From assembly GCA_047605865.1 (NCBI GenBank), contig JASGFC010000015.1, positions 1 to 41,113 of the forward strand: a stretch of 41,113 bases of DNA, in the 5' to 3' direction. This stretch comes from JASGDC01 sp047605865. GTDB taxonomy: Bacteria > Actinomycetota > Actinomycetes > Actinomycetales > Micrococcaceae. Both the position numbers and the translations under genes were made by a program. Shown here one piece after another: positions 8,257-17,108 of the stretch (position 1 is its first letter; each line of letters starts with the position of its first letter). The notes beneath the pieces were generated by a model. The model saw only the letters and a list, made by a program, of their open reading frames with translations, was not told the origin of the DNA and did no database searches.

Positions 8257-9032
8257 GCTTGGGAAGCCTTATCAATAGCACCGCCATAGCGGCGATCACG
8301 TTGTGCATAAATTTCTATGGCTTCCCATAGCGTTGTTCTTGAAACATCTGGCCACAGCACATCCATAAACACCATTTCTGCATATGCTGATTGCCACAGC
8401 ATGAAGTTAGACAGACGCTGCTCTCCTGAAGTTCTCAAGAAAAGATCAACATCAGGAAGATCGGGTTCATCTAAGTGCTTTTGAATAGTATTCTCAGTAA
8501 TACCTCGAGGTTTTATTTTTCCAGCCAGAACCTCTTCAGCAATCGCTGTTACTGCATCGGCAATCTCAGCACGACCACCGTAATTAACACACATTGTTAA
8601 ATGACACACATCATTGTTTTTGGTAAGCTCTTCAGCTTCAATCAGTTCTTTCATGACTGAACGCCATAATTTTGGCTTTCGTCCAGACCAACGAACTCTA
8701 ACCCCCCATTCGTTCATCGTGTCACGCTGGCGACGTAAAACATCCCTATTGAATCCCATTAAGAACCGAACTTCATCAGGAGAACGTTTCCAATTTTCGG
8801 TTGAAAAAGCATAAACTGTAACGTATTTAACTCCAATTTCAATGCATCCTGCAACAACATCAAGGAGTGCAGGCTCTCCTGCCTTATGCCCTTCAATACG
8901 AGGAAGACCGCGCTCATTGGCCCAACGGCCATTGCCATCCATAACAATAGCAACATGTTGTGGAACTAGTTCTGCAGGAATTTTCGGTGGAGTTGCACCA
9001 GAGGGGTGAGGAAATGGTTTCTTATGGCTCAT
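8253..9032 (-). CDS. uppS: Isoprenyl transferase (cis-prenyl pyrophosphate synthase)
   Basis: Makes the long-chain Z-polyprenyl diphosphate that becomes the lipid carrier for peptidoglycan and other envelope polymers. The 259-residue protein has the catalytic Asp D32 in IVMDGNGRWA, followed by GHKAGEPAL, YAFSTENWKRS, CVNYGGRAEI and the C-terminal RTSGEQRLSNFMLWQSAYAE signature. All are standard cis-prenyltransferase motifs. It overlaps recO upstream and pyrD downstream by 4 bp each. Product chain length (C50 or C55) cannot be decided by eye; actinobacterial homologues often make decaprenyl diphosphate. Confidence 0.96.
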   Translation of the reverse strand: MSHKKPFPHPSGATPPKIPAELVPQHVAIVMDGNGRWANERGLPRIEGHKAGEPALLDVVAGCIEIGVKYVTVYAFSTENWKRSPDEVRFLMGFNRDVLRRQRDTMNEWGVRVRWSGRKPKLWRSVMKELIEAEELTKNNDVCHLTMCVNYGGRAEIADAVTAIAEEVLAGKIKPRGITENTIQKHLDEPDLPDVDLFLRTSGEQRLSNFMLWQSAYAEMVFMDVLWPDVSRTTLWEAIEIYAQRDRRYGGAIDKASQA

Positions 9033-9778
9033 GGAATCTCCACATAATTAAGGGACTTAATCTTTTTATCAATATGATACTGTACATAATTTGCTGTTAT
9101 TGAATGAACATGGTCTTTAACTTCAGTACTGGCTACTCTGGGTTTCGCCCATCGTGAGTTGAGTAATCCATCAAGCACTTCAAAAACTTCTGTATCTGGC
9201 GCTGCAGCACCAGGTGGTCTACAGTTTTCACACACTGCACCACCTAATGGAATTGATAAAGCCTTATGTGGACCAGCTTTTCCACACTTTGCACAATCTA
9301 TAAAACTTGGAGTCCAGCCAGCTTGCGATACTGCTCGAAGTAGATAAGCATCAAGAATTAAGTGCGGATCATCGTGTTGATTATTCAGAGCATTGAGTGC
9401 ACCAAGAAGTAAGTTGTATTCATGAAATGTTTGATCAGTGTCTTGGTAGAGCTTTTCAGCGGTTTCAAGCATCGTGCTACCAATGATATAAAGTTGATAA
9501 TCACTGGCAAAAAGTTCAGTATAAGCACCCAAAGATTCAACTTGGGACACTATATCTAGGTTGCGTCCGTGAACTAATAATGCATCTACCACCATACTTG
9601 GTTCAAGTCTGGCACCAAATTTACTCTTTGTTTTACGTACACCTTTTGCGACAGCACGCACAATACCATGGTGTTGAGTAAGCAAGGTAATAATCCTATC
9701 GGATTCACCTAATTTATGTGTGCGTATCACAATGGCATTGTCTTTATAGCTCTTTGATGCGAAGCTGGTTCCCCTCAT
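9029..9778 (-). CDS. recO: DNA repair protein RecO
   Basis: RecO loads RecA together with RecR at gapped DNA and anneals single strands. The 249-residue protein has the N-terminal OB-fold start (SYKDNAIVIRTHKLGESDRI), the central helical domain, and a C-terminal Cys4 zinc site, CAKCGKA then CENC about 22 residues later. It overlaps uppS by 4 bp; a recO-uppS pair is common in Actinobacteria. It is first in its operon and divergent from pepO across 72 bp that contain inverted repeats. Confidence 0.95.
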   Translation of the reverse strand: MRGTSFASKSYKDNAIVIRTHKLGESDRIITLLTQHHGIVRAVAKGVRKTKSKFGARLEPSMVVDALLVHGRNLDIVSQVESLGAYTELFASDYQLYIIGSTMLETAEKLYQDTDQTFHEYNLLLGALNALNNQHDDPHLILDAYLLRAVSQAGWTPSFIDCAKCGKAGPHKALSIPLGGAVCENCRPPGAAAPDTEVFEVLDGLLNSRWAKPRVASTEVKDHVHSITANYVQYHIDKKIKSLNYVEIP

Positions 9779-9780
9779 AA

Positions 9781-9825
9781 TTTCTATTGTTTCATAGAGC
9801 TAAAAAATTTATGCTCTAATAGAAA
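9781..9825. promoter_or_regulatory. Nested inverted repeats between recO and pepO
   Basis: The 72-bp divergent gap contains two nested inverted repeats: TAGAGC (9795-9800) with GCTCTA (9813-9818), and TTTCTATT (9781-9788) with AATAGAAA (9818-9825). A possible weak pepO promoter runs through them: TTGTTT (9787-9792), 17 bp, TATGCT (9810-9815). The repeats could be an operator for a dimeric regulator acting on both genes, or the start of a 5' hairpin on either transcript. No known regulator motif is recognised. Confidence 0.4.
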
Positions 9826-9850
9826 GTATGGTTATAAATTTAGGAGCATA

Positions 9851-11794
9851 ATGACTACTTCATACCCGTATCTTGATAAGACAGTTACAGTTCAAGATGA
9901 TCTTTACCGTCATGTCAATGGTAAATGGCTTAAAACTCATCACATGCCACAGGACCGTTCTACAGATGGTGCTTTTTATGAAATTTATGAAGAAGCAGAA
10001 AAAAGAACAAAAGGTATTATTACTGGTTGTGCAGAACAAAAGAACAAAGCTGGCACTATTGAACAAAAAATAGGTGATCTATACGCATCCTTTATGGATG
10101 AAAAAAACATTGAAAAACAAGGTAAGAAACCTATTGAAAAACTCCTCAAAGAAGTTGAAGCATTAGAAACCATCGATGATGTTGTAGCCTATCTGCCACA
10201 GCATACTTTAAATGGTCATCCAGGAATTTACGGTATTTATGTCAGTGGCGATCCTGGAAATCCTGAATACAACATTGCTCATTTGGTTCAATCAGGTATT
10301 GGCTTACCGGATGAATCATATTACACAGAAGCAGACTTTGCTGATATTCGTAAAGATTACGTAAAGTACATTGAAAAGATGTTCACCTTAGCTGATATCG
10401 ATAATGCTTCAGGAAAGGCACAAGAACTTTTTGATTTTGAAACCACAGTAGCTAGTTCTCACTGGGATAAAGTAAAAAATCGTGATGCTCATGCCACATA
10501 TAATCTTACTAGTTTTAATGACATTGAAAAAAAATATTCATACCTTGCTTCTTGGCTTAAAGGTTTGAAACTTAATGAAAAACAGTTAGCGGAGATTAAC
10601 CTTTCTCAACCATCTTTTTTTAAAGACATTGAAAAGTTGTATACAGCAGAAAATGTGCAAGCGTTAAAATCTATGTTGCAATTAGATATTCTTCGTTCTT
10701 ACGCAGCATATTTGTCAGACGATTTTGTGCAAACAAACTTTGATTTCTATTCACATCAACTTTCTGGAACACCTGAAATTCGTGAACGGTGGAAACGTGG
10801 AGTTTCACTGGTTGAAGCCATGTTAGGTGAAGCAATTGGAAAAGTATACGTTAAACAGTACTTTCCAGAAAGCTCAAAAGAAAAGATGGAAGAATTGGTA
10901 AGTTACCTTATCAAAGCTTATGAACAAAGCATCAAAGAGCTACCGTGGATGAGCGAAGAAACTAAGAAGAAAGCTCTTGAAAAGCTCTCTAAATTTATCC
11001 CAAAAATTGGTTACCCTGATAAGTGGCGTGATTATTCAGCGCTTAAGATTGATCCAGATAATCTTATTCAAAGTATTGAGAATGCTACGGCATTTGAAAT
11101 TGATTATGAATTCAACAAACTCGGAAAAAAAGTTGATCCAGATGAATGGTTAATGTATCCACAAACTGTTAATGCCTACTACCATCCAACAAGAAATGAG
11201 ATTGTTTTCCCGGCAGCAATTTTATCGCCTCCTTTCTTTGACCCAGACCGTGATGCTGCAAGTAACTTTGGTGCTATAGGCGCTGTTATTGGTCACGAAA
11301 TTGGTCATGGCTTTGACGATCAAGGATCTAACTACGATGGTGATGGAAAACTTACTAATTGGTGGAGTGATGAAGATCGCAAAGAGTTTAAAAAGTTAAC
11401 TTCTCAACTTGTTAAACAATATAACGCACTAGAGCCTACAGATTGCCCAGACCATCATGTTAACGGAGAGTTAACTTTAGGTGAAAACATTGGAGATCTT
11501 GGTGGTTTAGGTATTGCTTATAAAGCATATAAATTGTACCTTGACGGAAAAAAAGACAAAATTATTGATGGTCTTACTGGAGATCAACGTTTCTTTTACT
11601 CTTGGGCTGCTTCATGGCGTTTCATGATTCGCCCAGAAGAAGCATTAAATCGCTTAACCACTGACCCACACTCCCCTAATGAATTTAGGTGTAATCAGAT
11701 TGTAAAGAACATTACTGCTTTTTATGATGCTTTCAATGTTTCTGAGCAAGACCAGATGTGGATTAAACCACAAGAGCGCGTGGAAATCTGGTAA
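9851..11794 (+). CDS. pepO: M13-family zinc endopeptidase (PepO/neprilysin-like)
   Basis: A 647-residue member of the M13 metallopeptidase family, which cleaves oligopeptides of limited size. The zinc-binding motif HEIGH places ligands at H482 and H486 with catalytic E483, and the third ligand is E545 in ENIGDLGG. The NAYYHPTRNEIVFPAAIL segment before the active site and the C-terminal tryptophan (VEIW) are family landmarks. There is no signal peptide or membrane anchor, unlike eukaryotic neprilysins, so a cytosolic oligopeptidase is likely. The start has a TAGGAGCA ribosome binding site. It is transcribed alone and ends at a hairpin shared with the converging LCP gene. Confidence 0.95.
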   Translation: MTTSYPYLDKTVTVQDDLYRHVNGKWLKTHHMPQDRSTDGAFYEIYEEAEKRTKGIITGCAEQKNKAGTIEQKIGDLYASFMDEKNIEKQGKKPIEKLLKEVEALETIDDVVAYLPQHTLNGHPGIYGIYVSGDPGNPEYNIAHLVQSGIGLPDESYYTEADFADIRKDYVKYIEKMFTLADIDNASGKAQELFDFETTVASSHWDKVKNRDAHATYNLTSFNDIEKKYSYLASWLKGLKLNEKQLAEINLSQPSFFKDIEKLYTAENVQALKSMLQLDILRSYAAYLSDDFVQTNFDFYSHQLSGTPEIRERWKRGVSLVEAMLGEAIGKVYVKQYFPESSKEKMEELVSYLIKAYEQSIKELPWMSEETKKKALEKLSKFIPKIGYPDKWRDYSALKIDPDNLIQSIENATAFEIDYEFNKLGKKVDPDEWLMYPQTVNAYYHPTRNEIVFPAAILSPPFFDPDRDAASNFGAIGAVIGHEIGHGFDDQGSNYDGDGKLTNWWSDEDRKEFKKLTSQLVKQYNALEPTDCPDHHVNGELTLGENIGDLGGLGIAYKAYKLYLDGKKDKIIDGLTGDQRFFYSWAASWRFMIRPEEALNRLTTDPHSPNEFRCNQIVKNITAFYDAFNVSEQDQMWIKPQERVEIW

Positions 11795-11815
11795 GCTTTT
11801 CGCATCTTTTATCAA

Positions 11816-11856
11816 TGAAGCCCACTCTTTACGGTAAGGATAAAGAGTGGGCTTCA
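11816..11856. terminator. Bidirectional terminator between pepO and LCP gene
   Basis: A perfect 16-bp stem (11816-11831 with 11841-11856) and a 9-nt loop lie between two convergent genes, 22 bp after the pepO stop and 18 bp before the end of the LCP gene. Being a perfect inverted repeat it can form on both transcripts. The flanking T-runs are weak on both sides (TTGATAAAAG on the minus strand), so efficiency may depend on the strong stem. Confidence 0.8.
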
Positions 11857-11873
11857 GCTTGTGAATCGTGTTA

Positions 11874-13412
11874 CTAGCTAGTGGCAGCAACCTGACATAG
11901 ATCTTGATCAGCTGTTTGACCACTTAAGCCATCAGGAAGTACTTTTTCTGCTGGCACTGTATCACCACTAGTCCAGTCAGTTCCAACAAGAATCTGAACG
12001 CCTGTTACTGTGTCATCTTGAACAAGGGCTGCATCCTGGATGCCAAAGTCTTTAGCAACTTGTTTGGCAGCATCATAAGAATCAGTTCCATAGTAGACCT
12101 TTGAAGTCTGAGAAGACTCTTGGCTATCACCATTACCATAAGCTTGAGTGTAACCAAGTTGCTGAGCTTTAGTGGCAATAGCAGTATCTCTACCTTCAGT
12201 ACCACTACCGTTATAAACAGCTAAAGCAACTGAAGCCTTGTCAACTGGTTGAGCTGATGGAGGTTTAGTTTGTCCATTGTATGAGTATGGATCACTAAGG
12301 TCTTTATCTGCGTTAACAGCATCAAAAACACGCTTCGCATCTGGTTGCTTAAGTTGAAGCCTATTGGCATCTTGAGTCCATGCTTCAACGGGTACTTGCA
12401 AGAAAGTAACATTTTGAAGAGGTACGTCTTTAAGAATATCTGCAAGGTTGACCAACGCAGGAACGTTTGCAAGGCCTTGGTCAAAGTTAAGATACTTAAG
12501 CATTGCTTGAGCAATATTATTAACTTTGATTGGATTTGTTAAGGTACCTTCAGACTTTAACTTTTTAGCCAAGTTAGAGAGGAATTGTTGCTGTGATTTA
12601 ATACGGCCTAAATCAGATCCATCACCCATACCGTGGCGTGAACGTAAGAAAGCAAGTGCTTGTTCTCCTTGAACTTCTGATTTACCTGCTGGGAGTTTCA
12701 AATCTGAAAGTGGATCGTCTACAGCAGAGTTAACACAGACTTCAACTCCACCAACAATATTTGATAGTTCAATTACAGCGTTAAAGTCTGCTTCCATGTA
12801 GTGATCTACTTGAATACCTGTAAAATTACTGAAAGCTTTAACTGAACATTCAGGACCACCGTAACCGAGAATACTATTGACCATTACTGGATTTTGAGCT
12901 GCAGTTTCTACTCCAGTTTCTGGGTTTTTACAAGCAGGACCTGGAACCATAAGATCACGAGGGAAACTAATCACAGAAACACGTTGGCGGTCTCCAGAAA
13001 TGCGCATGAGCATCATGACGTCTGAATTTCCATCACCGGTGCTATCATCATCGGTTCCAAAGTTCTGGTTGACTGAACCAGAACGTGTATCAGTACCTAG
13101 AATAAGAATATCTATAGGTTCACCTTTTTGAGCAGCGACTGATTTATCGTCCATATCGCCAATACTTTTAGCACTTGAAGCATTTTTTAACCCAATATCA
13201 AAATGAGCTAAATAAGCTCCCAAAGCTAAAACAATTGTGGACAGGACGAGAGAAAGTGTAAGTGCAATACTTTTTTTCCCTGTATTTGGAGATTTTGATT
13301 TTAAAGTAGTTGCTGGACCTTTTTGAGAACGAGAAGTTCTTTCTTGTTTTTGGGGAGTTGCCCTTATCTTTTCAATGTTCTTCAAGTGTGAAGGAAGAGA
13401 GTTGTGATCCAT
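11874..13412 (-). CDS. LytR-CpsA-Psr (LCP) family cell-wall glycopolymer ligase
   Basis: LCP proteins move glycopolymers from lipid carriers onto peptidoglycan. The 512-residue protein has a basic cytosolic N-terminus, one membrane segment at about residues 49-69, then the extracellular LCP domain with ILILGTDTRSG, VISFPRDLMVPGP and LRSRHGMGDGSDLGRIKSQQ, carrying the conserved Asp and Arg residues. A C-terminal LytR_C domain (about residues 390-490, beginning VALAVYNGSGTEG) follows. It uses the polyprenyl carrier whose synthase (uppS) is also in this window. A leaderless promoter is proposed just upstream. Substrate is unknown. Confidence 0.93.
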   Translation of the reverse strand: MDHNSLPSHLKNIEKIRATPQKQERTSRSQKGPATTLKSKSPNTGKKSIALTLSLVLSTIVLALGAYLAHFDIGLKNASSAKSIGDMDDKSVAAQKGEPIDILILGTDTRSGSVNQNFGTDDDSTGDGNSDVMMLMRISGDRQRVSVISFPRDLMVPGPACKNPETGVETAAQNPVMVNSILGYGGPECSVKAFSNFTGIQVDHYMEADFNAVIELSNIVGGVEVCVNSAVDDPLSDLKLPAGKSEVQGEQALAFLRSRHGMGDGSDLGRIKSQQQFLSNLAKKLKSEGTLTNPIKVNNIAQAMLKYLNFDQGLANVPALVNLADILKDVPLQNVTFLQVPVEAWTQDANRLQLKQPDAKRVFDAVNADKDLSDPYSYNGQTKPPSAQPVDKASVALAVYNGSGTEGRDTAIATKAQQLGYTQAYGNGDSQESSQTSKVYYGTDSYDAAKQVAKDFGIQDAALVQDDTVTGVQILVGTDWTSGDTVPAEKVLPDGLSGQTADQDLCQVAATS

Positions 13413-13419
13413 AATGTTA

Positions 13420-13425
13420 AGTATA
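13420..13425 (-). promoter_or_regulatory. -10 element giving a probable leaderless LCP mRNA
   Basis: On the minus strand the sequence TTGTATACT contains an extended -10 (TATACT) that ends 7 nt before the ATG of the LCP gene. Transcription would therefore start at or within a base or two of the A of the start codon. No Shine-Dalgarno-like sequence lies between. The -35 match is poor, as is common in Actinobacteria, which use leaderless mRNAs often. Confidence 0.6.
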
Positions 13426-13474
13426 CAATCGTTTGCGTAAGAAAGTTGGGAGTTATTTTAGACTTTCCTGAGAA

Positions 13475-14398
13475 TTAAAAACCAAGTCTATTCAACTGTT
13501 TCGGGTTTCTTTGCCAGTCTTTTGCTACTTTAACTCGGATATCTAAGTACACTTGAGTTTGCAGCAAATCTTCAATGCTTTTTCTAGCTTTTTGACCGAT
13601 TTCTTTAAGGTGGCTTCCTTTCTTACCAATAATAATTCCTTTTTGAGAATCTCGTTCCACAAAGAGCGTGGCATTAACGTCAGTTAACGGTTTATCCTTT
13701 GGCCTGCCATCACGTAGACCCATTTCTTCAATTTGTACTGCAACAGAATGCGGAAGTTCATCTTGAACACCTTCTAGTGCTGCCTCTCTAATGAGTTCAG
13801 CAACCATTTCTTCAACAGTTTCATCTGTATACTCATCATCAGGGTAGAGTTTAGGAGATTCAGGAAGATAGTGCGCCAGTAAATCTGCAACCTTTGAGAC
13901 CTGAAAACCATCAACGGCAGATACTGGAATAATTTCATTAAAACCACCTTCTAGCAGTTCATCTCCCAAGGATTTAAGTGCTACAAGTTGGGCTGCTAAG
14001 GCATCATTTGAAACTTTATCAGCTTTAGTTACGATGCCAATCATGGGACGTTTTTTTCCATGTGCAATGAAATTTTCGGCAATGTACTTATCCCCTGGTC
14101 CAATAGCTTCATCTGCTGGGATACAAAAGCCAAGTACATCAACTGAAGCTACAGTTGACTCTACAACAGAATTAAGCCTCTCTCCTAGTAGAGTTCGTGG
14201 ACGGTGAAGACCTGGAGTATCCACAATGATTAGCTGGTAATCTTTTCCTGCGACAATACCACGAATGGCACGTCTAGTTGTTTGTGGTTTCGAAGAAGTA
14301 ATAGCTACTTTCTCTCCCACTAAAGAGTTAGTTAATGTTGATTTTCCAGCATTTGGGCGGCCAATAAAAGCTACAAAGCCTGCTTTAAATTTAGTCAT
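13475..14398 (-). CDS. era: GTPase Era
   Basis: Era binds the 3' end of 16S rRNA and assists 30S subunit maturation. Starting at the ATG of MTKFKAGF, the protein is 307 residues: G1 GRPNAGKS at residues 13-20, a switch region with QTTRR, G3 DTPGLH, G4 TKAD, and a C-terminal KH domain with IIGKKGSHLKEIG. An in-frame ATG 45 nt further upstream (14443) would add 15 residues and lie deeper inside the CNNM gene; the chosen start matches family N-termini and overlaps that gene by only 8 nt. It ends the phoH-ybeY-CNNM-era operon. Confidence 0.95.
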   Translation of the reverse strand: MTKFKAGFVAFIGRPNAGKSTLTNSLVGEKVAITSSKPQTTRRAIRGIVAGKDYQLIIVDTPGLHRPRTLLGERLNSVVESTVASVDVLGFCIPADEAIGPGDKYIAENFIAHGKKRPMIGIVTKADKVSNDALAAQLVALKSLGDELLEGGFNEIIPVSAVDGFQVSKVADLLAHYLPESPKLYPDDEYTDETVEEMVAELIREAALEGVQDELPHSVAVQIEEMGLRDGRPKDKPLTDVNATLFVERDSQKGIIIGKKGSHLKEIGQKARKSIEDLLQTQVYLDIRVKVAKDWQRNPKQLNRLGF

Positions 14399-15671
14399 TT
14401 TCTCTTTCTGTATCTTCATCGTCTTTTTTAATGACGATAACATGGCTTAATCGATTTCTTCGACCTTCAAGTTGATCAGCGATGAGTGTGATCCCATCAA
14501 TAGTAACTGTAGAACCTAAGATAGGAATTTCACCTAATTCTTTAGTAAGCAGACCACCAACTGTTTCTACATCTTCGTCTTCTATTTTTCGATCTAATAG
14601 TTCACTTAAGTCTTGAAGTGATAAGCGACTTGCTACGCGATATTCATACTCAGAAATTTCTTCAATATCAGATGATTCATTATCATATTCATCAACGATT
14701 TCACCGACAAGCTCTTCCAAAATATCTTCAAGTGTTACTAAGCCTGCTGTTCCACCGTATTCATCAACCACAATAGCTACATGGGTAGATTTTTTTTGCA
14801 TCTCTTTGAGTAGATCGTCGATTTCTTTAAATTCAGGGACAAAACGTACTTGACGAGCAATTGATTCAACCAAGGTTTCATCAGGATTATCTTTACGAAG
14901 ATGAATACGGGCATTGATATCTTTAAGGTAAATAATGCCGGTGACATCATCAATATCTTCCCCAATAACTGGAATGCGTGAGAAACCAGACCTTAAACAT
15001 AACCTCATTGCTTGGGATAAGGTAGAACCTTCCTCAATTGTAATCATGTCCATTCGCGGTACCATAACTTCACGCACGAGAGTATCTGAGAACCCAGCTA
15101 CAGAATGAATTAACTCAACATCATCATCTTCAATAGCATCAGACTCTTCAGCATGTTCAGCTAAATCACTGAGTTGGATATCATCGTAGATACTGGTAGA
15201 GCTGGATCCACCAGGGAAGAATTTTTCACCCAATCGTGAAAGCCAACGTGGGATGGGCCCTAATACTAAACGGAAAAAATAGATAAAAGGACTTAAGTAT
15301 TTCACGATAGGAACAACATATTTAAGCCCTACTTTGCCAGGAGAAATACTTACTATAACAAAGCTTACAATTCCAACCACAACGGATGAAAGCAACAATG
15401 TTTTCCACATAGAATCCATGTAAGTATCAATTAAAACAGTTGTTGCAGCTGCGGCCAGTGTTTCAAACCAGACGCGCCAAAACCTTAACGAAACAACAAA
15501 AGAGCTAGGATTATTGATTATTTTCTCAAACGAAGAGCCTTTTTTAACATGCTCGAATTCATCAGAATCGCTTGGAGGCAAAAAAATCATAGCTGAATTA
15601 GCAGCACTCATTGTAGCTGAAACCAAAATGGCACCAGCAATAATGAAAGATAGTATGACAGCACTACTCAT
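14391..15671 (-). CDS. CNNM/CorC-type membrane protein with CBS pair
   Basis: A 426-residue protein of the HlyC/CorC family: an N-terminal CNNM membrane domain with about four hydrophobic segments (residues 4-25, 60-85, 90-110, 120-142), a tandem CBS pair (about residues 205-325, with REVMVPRMDMITIEE and THVAIVVDEYGGTAGLVTLEDILEE-type signatures), and a C-terminal transporter-associated domain. Members are linked to Mg2+/Co2+ export or tolerance; older annotations call them haemolysins. It sits between ybeY and era, a common actinobacterial order. Its stop overlaps the era start. Ion specificity is not evident. Confidence 0.9.
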   Translation of the reverse strand: MSSAVILSFIIAGAILVSATMSAANSAMIFLPPSDSDEFEHVKKGSSFEKIINNPSSFVVSLRFWRVWFETLAAAATTVLIDTYMDSMWKTLLLSSVVVGIVSFVIVSISPGKVGLKYVVPIVKYLSPFIYFFRLVLGPIPRWLSRLGEKFFPGGSSSTSIYDDIQLSDLAEHAEESDAIEDDDVELIHSVAGFSDTLVREVMVPRMDMITIEEGSTLSQAMRLCLRSGFSRIPVIGEDIDDVTGIIYLKDINARIHLRKDNPDETLVESIARQVRFVPEFKEIDDLLKEMQKKSTHVAIVVDEYGGTAGLVTLEDILEELVGEIVDEYDNESSDIEEISEYEYRVASRLSLQDLSELLDRKIEDEDVETVGGLLTKELGEIPILGSTVTIDGITLIADQLEGRRNRLSHVIVIKKDDEDTEREND

Positions 15672-16108
15672 GAAGGAAACTGCTCCAGATAATCTTTAAG
15701 AATGGAGTCTTGTAAGCTAAACATTATTTTTTTTTCTTCAGGATCGTAATGATCATGTCCAAGAAGATGCAAAATACCGTGAATAACAAGTAAGCAATTT
15801 TCTTGACGTACACTATGTCCAGCCGCTTTAGCTTGTTGAGCTGTGACTGTAGGGCATAAAACAATATCACCAAGAATACCTTCTTGGGCACCAACTTCTA
15901 ACTCATCCATGGGAAAAGACATGACATCAGTAGGGCCAGCTAAGTCAAGCCAGGTAACGTGAAGATGTTCCATTTCTTGTTCATCGACGAAAACTAGACT
16001 AAGTTCTACATTTTCACCAAGATTTTGAGTTTTAAAGGTAAAATCAACCAACCGTTGAAAATCAGCAGAATCAACTGTCTGTGAGGTTTTGTTAATAATC
16101 TCAAGCAT
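15668..16108 (-). CDS. ybeY: Endoribonuclease YbeY
   Basis: YbeY is a zinc endoribonuclease needed for 16S rRNA 3'-end maturation and ribosome quality control. With the start at MLEIINKTS the protein is 146 residues and ends in the metal site HGILHLLGHDH (H110, H114, H120). The reading frame is open for another 18 codons upstream, but those residues are not family-like and lie inside phoH, so the internal ATG, which overlaps phoH by 8 nt, is preferred. It overlaps the CNNM gene by 4 bp. Confidence 0.95.
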   Translation of the reverse strand: MLEIINKTSQTVDSADFQRLVDFTFKTQNLGENVELSLVFVDEQEMEHLHVTWLDLAGPTDVMSFPMDELEVGAQEGILGDIVLCPTVTAQQAKAAGHSVRQENCLLVIHGILHLLGHDHYDPEEKKIMFSLQDSILKDYLEQFPS

Positions 16109-17096
16109 GATTGATTTTGCCTTTATTATCATGTTTATCATAGGCAGCAACAATCTTAGCAACCAGAGGGTTACGTACTACATCACTTGCGTCAAGGGTG
16201 GAAAAATGAATATCTTCAACATTTTTAAGAATTCTCTGAACTACTCTAAGTCCGGAACTTGTACCACTCGGAAGGTCAACCTGTGAAACATCTCCAGTAA
16301 CAACTATTTTGGAATCAAAACCCAAACGCGTCAAAAACATTTTCATTTGCTGTGGCGTAGTGTTTTGAGCTTCATCCAAGATAATAAAAGACTCATTGAG
16401 AGTACGCCCACGCATATAAGCTAAAGGAGCTACTTCAATTGTTCCAGCTTCCATGAGTTTTGGGATTGTTTCTGGATCAAGCATATCGTGTAAAGCATCA
16501 TAAAGAGGGCGTAAATAAGGATCAATTTTTTCTGTCAATGATCCTGGCAAAAAACCAAGTTTTTCACCGGCTTCAACAGCTGGTCTAGTTAGTATAATTC
16601 GATTTACTTCTTTAGCTTGTAGCGCCTGGACAGCCTTTGCCATCGCTAAATAGGTTTTACCAGTGCCAGCAGGTCCAATCCCAAAAATAACAGTGTTGTG
16701 ATCAATAGCATCAACGTAACTTTTTTGGTTTGGAGTTTTTGGCCTTACATTTTTTCCACGAGTAGAGAGAATATTTGTAGCCATTATTTCTGAAGGAGAT
16801 ACTGGAGCAACCCAGTCCTGCTGTGTAGCTTCTGCCCTATCAAGCATGCTTAGCAGTTGTTCAATAGTTGCTTCAGAAAGGCTCTGCCCTTGAGAAACAA
16901 TATTTTGCATTTCGTGCAGTAAATTAGTGGCTTGCTTTAAATGCGAACCGTTTCCTTGAACATAAAGCTCAAGCCCTTGTGCACGAAAATTAACATCAGA
17001 AAAATGGTTATCGATTTTACGAAGTAACTCATCACTAACACCTAAATTAGCCATCATACTTTGTGGTGAGGAATAATGAAGTATTTCTTCTGTCAT
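16101..17096 (-). CDS. phoH: PhoH-family ATPase
   Basis: A 331-residue PhoH-like (YbeZ type) ATPase, thought to be an RNA helicase-like partner of YbeY. Walker A is GPAGTGKT at residues 141-148, Walker B is FIILDEAQN, and VTGDVSQVDLP is the usual third motif; the N-terminal 110 residues form a KH-like RNA-binding region. It is first in the phoH-ybeY-CNNM-era operon and is coupled to ybeY by an 8-nt overlap. It lacks a PIN domain. Confidence 0.93.
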   Translation of the reverse strand: MTEEILHYSSPQSMMANLGVSDELLRKIDNHFSDVNFRAQGLELYVQGNGSHLKQATNLLHEMQNIVSQGQSLSEATIEQLLSMLDRAEATQQDWVAPVSPSEIMATNILSTRGKNVRPKTPNQKSYVDAIDHNTVIFGIGPAGTGKTYLAMAKAVQALQAKEVNRIILTRPAVEAGEKLGFLPGSLTEKIDPYLRPLYDALHDMLDPETIPKLMEAGTIEVAPLAYMRGRTLNESFIILDEAQNTTPQQMKMFLTRLGFDSKIVVTGDVSQVDLPSGTSSGLRVVQRILKNVEDIHFSTLDASDVVRNPLVAKIVAAYDKHDNKGKINHA

Positions 17097-17108
17097 GAAA
17101 ACTTTCTG

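Noticed and set aside
11654..11923. 89-codon minus-strand open frame across the pepO/LCP junction
   Set aside because: It runs antisense to the end of pepO and through the terminator hairpin; the protein has no recognisable family and pepO is clearly the real gene.
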